Shown here: in pieces, positions 52,221-60,395 of the stretch
How the letters are laid out: each line of letters starts with the position of its first letter
How positions within the stretch are numbered: the first letter of the stretch is position 1
Origin: Synechococcus sp. CBW1004
Lineage (GTDB): Bacteria > Cyanobacteriota > Cyanobacteriia > PCC-6307 > Cyanobiaceae
NCBI RefSeq assembly: GCF_015840715.1
Contig: NZ_CP060397.1
Location: 1,426,001 to 1,490,000 of the forward strand
Direction of reading: 5' to 3'
Length of the DNA: 64,000 bases
Translations under genes and position numbers: made by a program
The notes under the pieces: model-generated
What the model was told of the DNA's origin: nothing
Databases searched by the model: none
What the model saw: only the letters and a program-made list of their open reading frames with translations

Positions 52221-54394
52221 GTCTGGGCCAACGGCCCTGACACCATCAGGATCAGACTGCGGCTCTCCAGCGGCACTCCCGACGGGCTCCAGAGATCGGG
52301 CTGGCTGGGAAAGTCCTGCCCGGGGGGCAGGGCCGTGTCGATCAGCCTCCGCCAGCCCCCCGGCGTCGGCGGCAGCTCGAAATGCATCGCCTTGTAGAAG
52401 GCATTCATGCCGCACCACAGCAGGGGGCCGTGGGGACCGTCGTGCAGGCTCCAGGCCAGTGAGTGCGACCAGGCCGCCCAATCGGGCTTCTGCAGCTCCA
52501 CCCCATGCCATTCGCGCCACAGCGGGCTGCCCTCACCGCTGCGTCGGGGCGGCGCTTCGGCCAGTGGCGTCTCCGGATTGAGCAGGCCCGAGAGCTGCAG
52601 CCGCAGGCTGATGAGCCGTCTCACGAACTGCCGCAGCGCCTGATCAGCCCCGTCATGGCGCCAGTGCATCCAGCCCAGGGGATTGTTCTGACACCAGGTG
52701 TTGTTGTTGCCGCCCTGACTGCGGCGCACCTCATCGCCCATCAGCAGCATCGGCACGCCGGGAGTGAGCAGCAGCGAGCAGAGCAGGTTGCGCAGCTGGC
52801 GTTCGCGCAGGTGCCGCACCGCCCGATCGGTGCTCGGGCCCTCGACACCGTGGTTCCAGCTGTTGTTGTGGTTGTCGCCGTCGCGGTCGTTCTCGCCGTT
52901 GGCCAGGTTGTGCTTGCGGTTGAAGCTGACCAGATCGGCGAGGGTGAAGCCGTCGTGGGCGGTGAGGAAGGTGATCGTGCGGCCGACGCCACCGCCCTGG
53001 CCTCCGAACAGATCCGGGTTGCCGCTGATCCGCTGCCCAAGCGGCCAGACGCTGCGTTCATCGCCCTTCCAGAAACGCCGCAGGTCGTCGCGGAAGCGAC
53101 CGTTCCAGCCGGCCACCCGCTGGGCCGGGAAATCGCTGAGGCGATACAGACCGCCGCAGTCCCACGGCTCGCTCACCAGTTTCAGATCGCTCAGATCCGG
53201 GTCGGCCTCCATGTCCTCGAACAGCGGCGGCGCATCCAGCGGCGCCAGGCCCTCGCCGCGGCTGAGGGCGATGCCCAGGTCGAAACGGAAGCCGTCGATG
53301 CCCAGCTCCACCGCCCAGCAGCGCAGCGATTCGAGGATCAGCCGGCGCACCAGCGGCCGGTTGGCGGCAATGCTGTTGCCGCAGCCACTGACATCGAGAT
53401 AGTCGCCGCTGGCGTTCTGATGGTAGTAAAGGTGATCGGCGAAGCCGCGCCAGCTGAGCGTCGGCCCATCCTGATTGCCTTCGGTGGTGTGGTTGTAGAC
53501 CACATCCAGCAGCACCTCCAGCCCCTGCTGGTGGCAGGCGGTGACCAGCTGGCGCACCTCCTGACGCGCCTGCAGGGGATCGTCACTGCACAGATAGCCC
53601 TGATGCGGCGCCATCCAGCTCAGGGGGCTGTAGCCCCAGTGGTTGAACCGTCCCGGCGGAGCGTCCTGGGGATCGAACGCCATCACCGGCAGCAGCTCGA
53701 TCGCCGTCACCCCCAGCTCGCGCAGCTGCGGCAGCACCTCGATCAGCCCCAGCAGCGTCCCCTGCCGCTCCGCCGTCACCGGCGAGCCCACCCCACGGGT
53801 GAAGCCGCCCGGATGCAGTTCATAGATGACGCTCTTCTGCCAGGAGTGACGCGGACGCGGTGCCGCCTCGAAATCGAAGCGATCGCGCTCCGTCACCACC
53901 CCCTTGAGGCAGCAGGCCGTGTTCGGCACCGCCCCCACCGCCGCGCCGCGCTGATACGCCGACCAGCCGGTGATCGCCCGGGCACAGGGATCAAGCAGCA
54001 CCTTGGAGGGATTGAAGCCGTGGCTTCCGGGCTGCAGCGGCCCGAAGACCCGGTAGCCGTAACAGCAGCCGATGCCGAGGCCCTCCACCTCCACATGCCA
54101 GTGGTCGCCGGAGCGGTGGCGGCCATCCAGCTCGATCACCTGAAACGGCTCGGCAGCCTCTCCGCCCGCGAACAGCAGGAGCTCCACCCGTGTCGCCAGG
54201 GGCGCCACCACGGAGAAATTGACACCGCGAGAGGTGCAGCAGGCCCCCAGCGGCCAGGGGTGTCCGATCCGGATCGGCAGCAAGGCGGGGGCGTGCGATG
54301 CGTTCAAGTTAGGGCCCCTCGCCAAGTGGGCGTCAGCACCGGGCGACAAACGCCCCTCTGCTTCTCCAAGGCCGTCGGCGAATCGAGGGCGCAT
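52202..54394 (-). CDS. glgX: Glycogen debranching enzyme (isoamylase type)
   Basis: About 730 residues. The N-terminal CBM48 part (HPWPLGACCTSRGVNFSVVA) leads to the GH13 barrel: ELLPVMAFDP, LLDVVYNHTTEGN, IDGFRFDLGIALSR (nucleophile Asp), LKLVSEPWDCGG (acid Glu) and FLTAHDGFTLADLV (third Asp). It cuts alpha-1,6 branches in glycogen. Start ATG 54394 is provisional; the conserved part begins near residue 38. It is divergent from the MBL-like gene, whose ATG is 31 bp away. Confidence 0.92.
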   Translation of the reverse strand: MRPRFADGLGEAEGRLSPGADAHLARGPNLNASHAPALLPIRIGHPWPLGACCTSRGVNFSVVAPLATRVELLLFAGGEAAEPFQVIELDGRHRSGDHWHVEVEGLGIGCCYGYRVFGPLQPGSHGFNPSKVLLDPCARAITGWSAYQRGAAVGAVPNTACCLKGVVTERDRFDFEAAPRPRHSWQKSVIYELHPGGFTRGVGSPVTAERQGTLLGLIEVLPQLRELGVTAIELLPVMAFDPQDAPPGRFNHWGYSPLSWMAPHQGYLCSDDPLQARQEVRQLVTACHQQGLEVLLDVVYNHTTEGNQDGPTLSWRGFADHLYYHQNASGDYLDVSGCGNSIAANRPLVRRLILESLRCWAVELGIDGFRFDLGIALSRGEGLAPLDAPPLFEDMEADPDLSDLKLVSEPWDCGGLYRLSDFPAQRVAGWNGRFRDDLRRFWKGDERSVWPLGQRISGNPDLFGGQGGGVGRTITFLTAHDGFTLADLVSFNRKHNLANGENDRDGDNHNNSWNHGVEGPSTDRAVRHLRERQLRNLLCSLLLTPGVPMLLMGDEVRRSQGGNNNTWCQNNPLGWMHWRHDGADQALRQFVRRLISLRLQLSGLLNPETPLAEAPPRRSGEGSPLWREWHGVELQKPDWAAWSHSLAWSLHDGPHGPLLWCGMNAFYKAMHFELPPTPGGWRRLIDTALPPGQDFPSQPDLWSPSGVPLESRSLILMVSGPLAQTLSLPE

Positions 54395-54425
54395 CGTGGC
54401 CGCTCCGGTGAGGCGGGTGGGTTCA

Positions 54426-55154
54426 ATGGAAGGCCTCGGCATCGACACCTTGGGAGCGTCCCCGGCTGCATCCCCCACCCCCGACGGTCGGGCACCTCAG
54501 CCGGTGCGACCGGGCCTGTGGCTGTTCGCACCCAACCGCGACACCCAGGGCGGCAGTGCCTGGCTCTACGAGGCGGGAGATCGGGATGTCCTGGTGGATG
54601 TGCCGGCCCTGAGCGAGGCGAACCTCACCTGGCTCTCTGAGCGTGGGCGGCAGCGCGCCGGCTGGATCGTGCTCACCGGCCGCCAGGGCCACGGCCGCTG
54701 CCGCGCCCTGCAGGAGGCCCTCGGCTGGCCGGTGCTGGTGCAGGAGCAGGAGGCCTACCTGCTGCCGTCGCTGGCAGAGAAGCACAGCTTCGCAGAGTCT
54801 CACAACCTGGCGACCGGCCTGGAGTTGCTCTGGACGCCGGGCCCCGGCCCGGGCAGCTGCGTGCTGCATGCCCGCGGTGGAGGCGCCGGTGATGGATTGT
54901 TCTGCGGCCGGCTGCTGGTGCCGCTGGCGCCGGGTCGTCTGGGCCCCCTGCGGCGCCCGGGCACCTTTCACTGGCCTAGACAGCTGCGCAGCCTGGAGCG
55001 GCTGCGGCAGTGGCTGCCGGCGGGCTCGCCGGACTGGATCGCCAGCGGCGCCGGACTGGGAGCGCTGCGCGGCGAGAAGCTGCTGCAGGGCGGCGCAGAT
55101 CTGCTGGCAGGACTGGAGTTGGCCGCTCTGGCCGAGGCCGTTCCCCAGGCCTGA
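54426..55154 (+). CDS. Degenerate metallo-beta-lactamase-fold protein
   Basis: A 242-residue protein: GLWLFAPNRDTQGGSAWLYE, VLVDVPALSEANLTWLSERG and WIVLTGRQGHGRCRALQEAL follow the strand order of the metallo-beta-lactamase fold, but the HxHxDH metal site is replaced by TGRQGHG. It is therefore probably non-catalytic or uses other ligands. Such variants are found in cyanobacteria. Assignment by pattern reading only. Same strand as the HU gene downstream. Confidence 0.6.
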   Translation: MEGLGIDTLGASPAASPTPDGRAPQPVRPGLWLFAPNRDTQGGSAWLYEAGDRDVLVDVPALSEANLTWLSERGRQRAGWIVLTGRQGHGRCRALQEALGWPVLVQEQEAYLLPSLAEKHSFAESHNLATGLELLWTPGPGPGSCVLHARGGGAGDGLFCGRLLVPLAPGRLGPLRRPGTFHWPRQLRSLERLRQWLPAGSPDWIASGAGLGALRGEKLLQGGADLLAGLELAALAEAVPQA

Positions 55155-55426
55155 GGGTTGTCCTCCAGCTGCACCGATCACGTCAGCCACGGCGGCCTCC
55201 GGCCGTGCCAGCAGCCGGCGGAAAGGAGTCGCCCCAGCCGCCTCGAAGCGCAAGAACCGTTGTCATAACCGGACTTTTGCGGTTGCCGGGCCCGTCCTTG
55301 CTCCATACCATGGGCACGCTTGTTGCCACGGGCGGTCGGGGACTCTCTCCGATCCACTGCCCGGCGGCCCCACAGGCCGTCACCCCCCCCGACAGTCCTG
55401 CATCCCCGGAGGCCTATTCCGTCGCC

Positions 55427-55702
55427 ATGAACAAAGCTGATCTCGTCAACATCGTTGCCGCCCGCACCGAGCAGACCAAAACGGACGTCGCCACCGTCGT
55501 CGATGCCCTGATCGAAACCATCATCGATTCGGTCGTCGAAGGCAAGAAGGTGTCGATCCTGGGCTTCGGCTCGTTCGAACCCCGCGAACGCTCCGCACGC
55601 CAGGGCCTCAACCCCAAGACAGGCGAGAAGATCGCCATCGAAGCCAAGCGGGTTCCTGCCTTCACCGCCGGCAAGATGTTCAAGGACCGCGTTCAGGGCT
55701 GA
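55427..55702 (+). CDS. hup: HU-family DNA-binding protein
   Basis: A 91-residue HU: MNKADLVNIVAARTEQTKTD, VSILGFGSFEPRERSARQGL, NPKTGEKIAIEAKRVPAFTA and GKMFKDRVQG. It bends and compacts DNA. The 272 bp before it hold no supported gene and likely its promoter. A strong terminator lies 160 bp after it. Confidence 0.97.
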   Translation: MNKADLVNIVAARTEQTKTDVATVVDALIETIIDSVVEGKKVSILGFGSFEPRERSARQGLNPKTGEKIAIEAKRVPAFTAGKMFKDRVQG

Positions 55703-55863
55703 TCGGCGCAGCGAGCCGGACGACCGTCGAGCCCCGCAGAAGGAGGCAGCCCGGCCAGGACCAGGCCTGCCTTCCAGGGCGATCGGCCCACTCCGTCCAG
55801 ACGCTTCACGACGCGACAACTGGCTCAGATCCGGAGCTGAGGTTCAGCTCCGCGAGCCGATGG

Positions 55864-55891
55864 AAGCGGTTCCGCTGGGAGCCGCTTTTTT
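55864..55891 (+). terminator. Rho-independent terminator after HU
   Basis: AAGCGGTTCC (55864-55873) pairs with GGAGCCGCTT (55878-55887), with one T-G wobble, around a 4-nt loop and runs into six T. The stretch 55703-56176 otherwise holds no gene, only an upstream open frame of gluQ that I do not accept. Confidence 0.85.
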
Positions 55892-56176
55892 GATGCCTCC
55901 GGCTGGATCCAGGCGGTGTCCCCAGGCGGGGGAGGCAACCGGGGGGAGCCCCCTGACGATCCGCCCGCTCCCCAGCGACAGAGCCGGCGCCGACACTGCG
56001 CCCTCGCGGATCCGAGACTGGAAGGGCTTCAGGCCGTCGCCGTCAGGATTCCCCCGATGCAGCCAGGGCAGCGCCACCGGCATGATCCCCGCCCTCAGGA
56101 ACCTGCCGGCCGGGAGGGCGGCCCGCCCGGTCCTGACACCAGCGGACAGGCAGCTGGGCGGCGACGGCCTGAAAGC

Positions 56177-57313
56177 ATGGCCACGGCGTTGCAGTCCTCA
56201 GCGAGAACAGTCCCGGGACCGGATCCAGTCCCCGGCATCCCCACCGATGGGGAGGATGGGGACCGGCCGGAACAGAACGCACCCACCTCGCCGGCACCAG
56301 CGGTCTCCCTGGCGCGCCTGCGGTTGCCGGAGCACCTGCAGGCCTCCCTGGCCGCAGCTCAGGAGCAGCGGCTGCGGGGCTATCGGGGACGCTTCGCCCC
56401 CTCACCCACCGGCGAGCTGCATCGCGGCAACCTGCGCACCGCCCTGCTCAGCTGGCTGGCCGCCCGCCGCCGCCGCGGCGAATGGCTGCTGCGGATCGAT
56501 GACCTCGACACGCCGCGCAACCGGGCCGGCGCCGAGGAGGCGATCCTGGCGGATCTGCTCTGGCTGGGCCTGGACTGGGATGGACCGGTGCTGCGGCAGA
56601 GCCGGCGCCGGGGCATCTATGCCAGCGTGCTCTCGGCCCTGCGCCGCGCCGGGCTCCTCTACCCCTGCCGCTGCAGCCGCCGTCTGCTGGCCGACATCTC
56701 CGCCCCCCATGGCGGCCTCAACGTCTATCCGGGCTTCTGCCGCGAGGGGCCGCACGCCTGGGGACCCGAGCAGGGCCGGCTGCCCAGCTGGCGGCTGCGG
56801 CTGCCGCCGGGGAACCTGCACTGGCGGGAGGGGAGCAGCTGCGGCGGCTGGCTCGATGGCGCCACCGCCGTCGGCGATGGGGTGCTGCGGCGTGCCGATG
56901 GGGTGGTGGCCTACCACCTGGCGACGGCGGTCGATGAGCTATGGCTGGGGATCAGCGACGTGGTGCGCGGCGAGGACCTCTGGAGCAGCACCGGCGCCCA
57001 GGTGGCGGTGATGCAGGCCGTCGGGGCAGAGCCGCCCGCCTATACGCACGTGCCCCTCTGGCGGGACGCCAACGGGGAGCGCCTGAGCAAGCGTGACCGC
57101 TCCGAGGGGCTGACGGGCCTGCGCCGGGGCGGACGGGATGCGGCCGCCGTGATCGGCGAGCTGGCCGCCAGCCTGAACCTGGTGCCCGCCGGATCGCGCC
57201 TCAGCGCCCGCGAGCTGCTCGCCAGCCTGCCGGCGGAAGGCCCGCTGCTGCCACCACCCCAGCAGGCCCTCCGCCAACCACCGACGCCAGGGCGGCAGCA
57301 GGCCGAGGTTTAA
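56177..57313 (+). CDS. gluQ: Glutamyl-Q tRNA(Asp) synthetase
   Basis: About 378 residues. YRGRFAPSPTGELHRGNLRT (HIGH-like), LLRIDDLDTPRN, YPCRCSRRLLADIS (zinc-type cysteines), DGVVAYHLATAVDELWLGIS, VVRGEDLWSSTGAQ and NGERLSKRDRSEGL (KMSKS-like). It is GluRS without the anticodon-binding half and charges glutamate onto queuosine of tRNA(Asp), so it depends on the queA pathway also in this window. Start ATG 56177; the first 70 residues are low complexity and a later start is possible. Confidence 0.92.
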   Translation: MATALQSSARTVPGPDPVPGIPTDGEDGDRPEQNAPTSPAPAVSLARLRLPEHLQASLAAAQEQRLRGYRGRFAPSPTGELHRGNLRTALLSWLAARRRRGEWLLRIDDLDTPRNRAGAEEAILADLLWLGLDWDGPVLRQSRRRGIYASVLSALRRAGLLYPCRCSRRLLADISAPHGGLNVYPGFCREGPHAWGPEQGRLPSWRLRLPPGNLHWREGSSCGGWLDGATAVGDGVLRRADGVVAYHLATAVDELWLGISDVVRGEDLWSSTGAQVAVMQAVGAEPPAYTHVPLWRDANGERLSKRDRSEGLTGLRRGGRDAAAVIGELAASLNLVPAGSRLSARELLASLPAEGPLLPPPQQALRQPPTPGRQQAEV

Positions 57314-57391
57314 CAAAGGCTTCGGGATCGCGGCGGATTTTCCGAGCACAGTGGAGGCACTGCGAAGGCGGCCCTGCAGGGGCCGGAAGCC

Positions 57392-57712
57392 ATGGCCTGT
57401 CCCGTACCCTCATCCCCTCCTGCCGCTGGTCTGCAACAGGCCGCGCTGGTAGGGCTCCCCTCCTCCCCACCCCGGCCGGAGCGACCACGACACCTTCTGA
57501 GCGTCGCGCCGCTGGAGCTTCAGCAGGCTGGCTTCGAGCTCAGACGCGAGCCTTGCCTGGGATGTGGCGGCAGCGGCATGCTGCGCATCAACGTGCAGAG
57601 CCATCGCACCTGCATGGACTGTCTGGGCGGAGGTCAGCGGCTGCTCACCTCCGCGGATCTGCTGGGCCGTGCCGGCCTCAGAGCCGTTGTGTCTTCTTCT
57701 GGCGCAGGATGA
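57392..57712 (+). CDS. Small zinc-ribbon protein (DnaJ-type CxxCxGxG)
   Basis: A 106-residue protein. PCLGCGGSGMLRINVQSHRT then CMDCLGGGQRL gives two CxxCxGxG-like elements, as in the zinc centre of DnaJ-type and BSD2-like proteins. The first 45 residues are proline-rich. It might be a thiol chaperone in photosynthetic assembly, which is inference. Its 3' end overlaps the small reverse-strand gene at 57678-57794 by 35 bp. Confidence 0.65.
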   Translation: MACPVPSSPPAAGLQQAALVGLPSSPPRPERPRHLLSVAPLELQQAGFELRREPCLGCGGSGMLRINVQSHRTCMDCLGGGQRLLTSADLLGRAGLRAVVSSSGAG

Positions 57713-57794
57713 AGAAGGCGGCGGTGGCCACCACGACGGCCAGGGGAGCGGCCGTCAGCAGCAGCAGGATCACGGCGGTCCAGTCGGTGTACAT
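57678..57794 (-). CDS. Tiny single-span membrane protein (38 residues)
   Basis: Reads MYTDWTAVILLLLTAAPLAV then VVATAAFFILRQKKTQRL: one clean hydrophobic span with a basic C-terminal tail. Size and form match small subunits of photosystem II, cytochrome b6f or NDH-1, but it does not match any of the ones I can recall (PsbM, PsbN, PsbX, PsbY, Psb30, PetM, PetN). It overlaps the zinc-ribbon gene end to end and lies opposite the secreted gene at 57846. Confidence 0.55.
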   Translation of the reverse strand: MYTDWTAVILLLLTAAPLAVVVATAAFFILRQKKTQRL

Positions 57795-57845
57795 GGCTGC
57801 GAGCCTCAGGGCGCTGCCATCATCCCAGCAGCACCTGCCAACGCG

Positions 57846-58181
57846 ATGATCCGCCGTCCGGGGCCGCGCCCCAGTCCAGCTGCCGACCAGCCACCGGCGC
57901 CGTCCGCCCCGCGCAGGCCTCTCGCCCTTGCCGCCTCCCTGCTGGCCCTGACGGCGGCCTCCCTGCTGACGCCAGGGACGCCGGCCCGGGCCGGCGTCCG
58001 CTTCGAGAACTGCGTGCAGGGCTCCGACGGCTCGGTCACCTGCGACACCGTGCCGACCGGCAACACCTATCTCGACGACAAGGATGCCCAGTACGGCCTG
58101 CTCCAGCAGGCCAGCCCCGGCTGGAGTGAGTTCAACCCCTACGAGGGCTACGACGAGGATTTCGGCGGCGGCGACGACTGA
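57846..58181 (+). CDS. Small secreted hypothetical protein
   Basis: A 111-residue protein with a signal peptide (LALAASLLALTAASLLTPGT, ending PARAG) and a short mature part: VRFENCVQGSDGSVTCDTVP with two cysteines and an acidic tail (EGYDEDFGGGDD). The pattern ENCxQxxDGSxTCxT is familiar from picocyanobacterial proteins of unknown function. Periplasmic or outer-membrane associated. Confidence 0.65.
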   Translation: MIRRPGPRPSPAADQPPAPSAPRRPLALAASLLALTAASLLTPGTPARAGVRFENCVQGSDGSVTCDTVPTGNTYLDDKDAQYGLLQQASPGWSEFNPYEGYDEDFGGGDD

Positions 58182-58219
58182 GCGCGGCGGTCACCGAAAC
58201 GATCGGTCCACCACGCCAC

Positions 58220-59128
58220 TCAGCCGATACCGCAGAGCTGCTCGCTGATCTCCCACAGCCGGGCCCGCTCCTCGGGGCGTGTCGCCGCCGCCGGCAGCCG
58301 CCCGCGGCCGGGTGCCCCACGCATCTCAGCGAGGCTCGCCGGAGCGATCAGCTCCCCGCCACTCACCTCCTCAGCGGTGGCGGCATAGAGCTGCGGCAGG
58401 GCCCCGGCCGCCGCGCTCTGGAACAGCGGATCCATCAGGCGATAGGCGAGGGCCTCCAGGCGACCTCCACCGGCCGCCACCGACTTGGGCTGCAGCTGGG
58501 TGCGGGCGACACCGGGGTGAGCCGCCAGCGACAGGGTGGCACTGCCCATGGCGCGCAGCCGTTCCTGCAGCTCCAGGGCGAACAGCGTGTTGGCCAGCTT
58601 GCTCTGGGCATAGGCCCGCCAGCGGTCGTAGCGGGTCTCCCCCTGCAGATCGTCGAAGGCGATGCGCCCGAAGTGATGGGCGCCCGAGGTGACCGTCACC
58701 ACCCGGCTGCCGGGGGTGCCTTGCAGCAGCGGCAGCAGGGCGAGGCTGAGGGCGAAATGGCCCAGGTGATTGGTGGCGAACTGACGCTCGTAGCCATCGG
58801 CGCTGAGCTGGCGGGGCAGGGCCATCACACCGGCGTTGTTGATCAGCAGATCGAGACGGGAGCAGCGCCGGCCCACCTCCGCGGCGGCCGCCGCCACCGA
58901 GGCCAGATCCGCCAGATCCAGGGGCAGGATCTCGAGGCGGCCTGTCGCCTCAGCCGCCAGCTGCCCGCGGGCGGCCTCGGCCCGCTCGGCCTGGCGGCAG
59001 GCCAGCAGCACGGTGGCGCCCCGGTTCGCCAGCGCCCGGGCTGTCTCCAGGCCCAGGCCGCTGTTGGCGCCGGTCACCAGGGCGACGCGGTCGCGCTGGT
59101 CGGGGATGTCGGCGACGGTCCAGGCCAT
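58220..59128 (-). CDS. Short-chain dehydrogenase/reductase
   Basis: A 302-residue SDR: VALVTGANSGLGLETARALA (NAD(P) site), LDLADLASVAAAAAEVGRRC, LDLLINNAGVMALP, VTVTSGAHHFGRI and RWRAYAQSKLANTLFALELQ (YxxxK). It is of the retinol-dehydrogenase/protochlorophyllide-reductase-like subgroup, but lacks clear POR features. Substrate unknown. Start ATG 59128; the frame beyond is antisense to the next gene. Confidence 0.88.
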   Translation of the reverse strand: MAWTVADIPDQRDRVALVTGANSGLGLETARALANRGATVLLACRQAERAEAARGQLAAEATGRLEILPLDLADLASVAAAAAEVGRRCSRLDLLINNAGVMALPRQLSADGYERQFATNHLGHFALSLALLPLLQGTPGSRVVTVTSGAHHFGRIAFDDLQGETRYDRWRAYAQSKLANTLFALELQERLRAMGSATLSLAAHPGVARTQLQPKSVAAGGGRLEALAYRLMDPLFQSAAAGALPQLYAATAEEVSGGELIAPASLAEMRGAPGRGRLPAAATRPEERARLWEISEQLCGIG

Positions 59129-59245
59129 GACGACGCAAGGAAGGAAGGCCGTTCTACGGAATCCGGCGGCCTGCCGGACCCGATGCCCGGGGGATGCCGA
59201 AGTGTTTCTGGAGTCCGCTGGTGGTTTCGGCCGGCCTGCGGTTTG

Positions 59246-59524
59246 ATGGACGGGGTCTTCGGATCGGATGGCGTGTCCCTGCATTTCTGGGCTCCTGAGA
59301 TCGATCCGGCCCATCCGCTCGAGTGCACCCATCCGGAGCGCTATGCCCTGCGGCGCCTCGACAGCGGCAGCTACATCGCGCTCAAGAAGGAGGATCAGAG
59401 CCTGCGGGATGTGAGCGACGTGCAGGAAGCGCACTTCTTCCATACCCACGAGGCGGCCCTGCGGGCGGCGATCGAGCTGCACCGACTCGGCTCCGGCAGC
59501 TTCGATGTGGTGAAGGTCGACTGA
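59246..59524 (+). CDS. Small hypothetical protein
   Basis: A 92-residue protein: LHFWAPEIDPAHPLECTHPE, RYALRRLDSGSYIALKKEDQ and FFHTHEAALRAAIELHRLGS. Well-mixed composition and a G+C-typical codon pattern suggest a real gene. Not recognised. Followed 96 bp later by another hypothetical gene on the same strand. Confidence 0.6.
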   Translation: MDGVFGSDGVSLHFWAPEIDPAHPLECTHPERYALRRLDSGSYIALKKEDQSLRDVSDVQEAHFFHTHEAALRAAIELHRLGSGSFDVVKVD

Positions 59525-59620
59525 AGCGACAGGCCTGGGGACGGCTCGGCTTCAAAGCGTGGCGAGGGCGCTGCCGCGCCAGCCGGACTCGATAGCGTTC
59601 TCGCAGACGGTTTCGACACC

Positions 59621-60367
59621 ATGAAACGCCACCACCAGCGCACGCTGGAGGCCCTGTTCGCCCATCCGCTCCAGCATTCGATCCGGGTCTCCAAGGTGGA
59701 GGCGCTGCTGCGCGTGCTGGGTGCCGAGGTGGAGGAACGGGCCGACCATCGCCTGCACATCCGCATGCCCGCCGGCCAGGAGACCTGGCTGCACAGCGGC
59801 GGCGGCCCTCACCATCCCGACCTCGACGGCGAGGCCGTGGTGCGGCTGCGCCAGTTCCTGCGCGACGCGGGCGTCACCCCCGACCACCCGGTCGCCGATG
59901 GCCCATCGCCCCGTGGCGACCAGAGCCACCGCCTGGTGCTGCTGCTCAACCACCGCCACACCGACGTCTATCGCCTTGAAGGCGACGAGGTGGAGCATGC
60001 GGTGCTGCATCCGCATGGCATCTGGGGCAGCGATCAGAACCTCACCCATCGCCACGACCGCGATCAGGCCGGCCAGAAAGCGCCGCTCGACAACGACTAC
60101 CTGGCGCGCATCACCGCCGCCATGGCCGACGCCGACGCGGTGCTGCTGCTGGGCCACGGCACCGGATCGAGCGACCTGCGCCAGGTGCTGCTGCGCTACC
60201 TGGAGACCCACCGCCGCGATCTGCTGGCCCACATCTCCGGGATCGAAACCGTTGACGACTCGGCCCTGAGCGAGGCCGGCCTGCTGGCGGTGGCCCGCGC
60301 CCACTTCGGCAACCTGCCGCACCGCCACCCGGTGGTGACACCCGGCCTGGAGCAGCAGCCCGGCTGA
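59621..60367 (+). CDS. Hypothetical protein with HicA-like start and eRF1-like end
   Basis: A 248-residue histidine-rich protein. Residues 1-75 (LFAHPLQHSIRVSKVEALLR, VLGAEVEERADHRLHIRMP) resemble a small double-stranded-RNA-binding-like (HicA-like) unit. Residues 100-230 (HRLVLLLNHRHTDVYRLEGD, ADAVLLLGHGTGSSDLRQVL) resemble the release-factor-like domain seen in stress or host-attachment proteins. Both are pattern readings. A cytoplasmic RNA or ribosome-linked role is a guess. Confidence 0.55.
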   Translation: MKRHHQRTLEALFAHPLQHSIRVSKVEALLRVLGAEVEERADHRLHIRMPAGQETWLHSGGGPHHPDLDGEAVVRLRQFLRDAGVTPDHPVADGPSPRGDQSHRLVLLLNHRHTDVYRLEGDEVEHAVLHPHGIWGSDQNLTHRHDRDQAGQKAPLDNDYLARITAAMADADAVLLLGHGTGSSDLRQVLLRYLETHRRDLLAHISGIETVDDSALSEAGLLAVARAHFGNLPHRHPVVTPGLEQQPG

Positions 60368-60395
60368 GCGCCGCGGCCGGCGGGGGCGCTCCGGC

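Noticed and set aside
52463-54640. 725-codon forward open frame opposite glgX
   Set aside because: Shadow of glgX; all GH13 motifs are on the other strand.
57678-57794. Naming the 38-residue protein as PsbX, PsbY or Psb30
   Set aside because: Hydrophobicity and size fit, but the sequence does not match any of these families as I know them, so no symbol is given.
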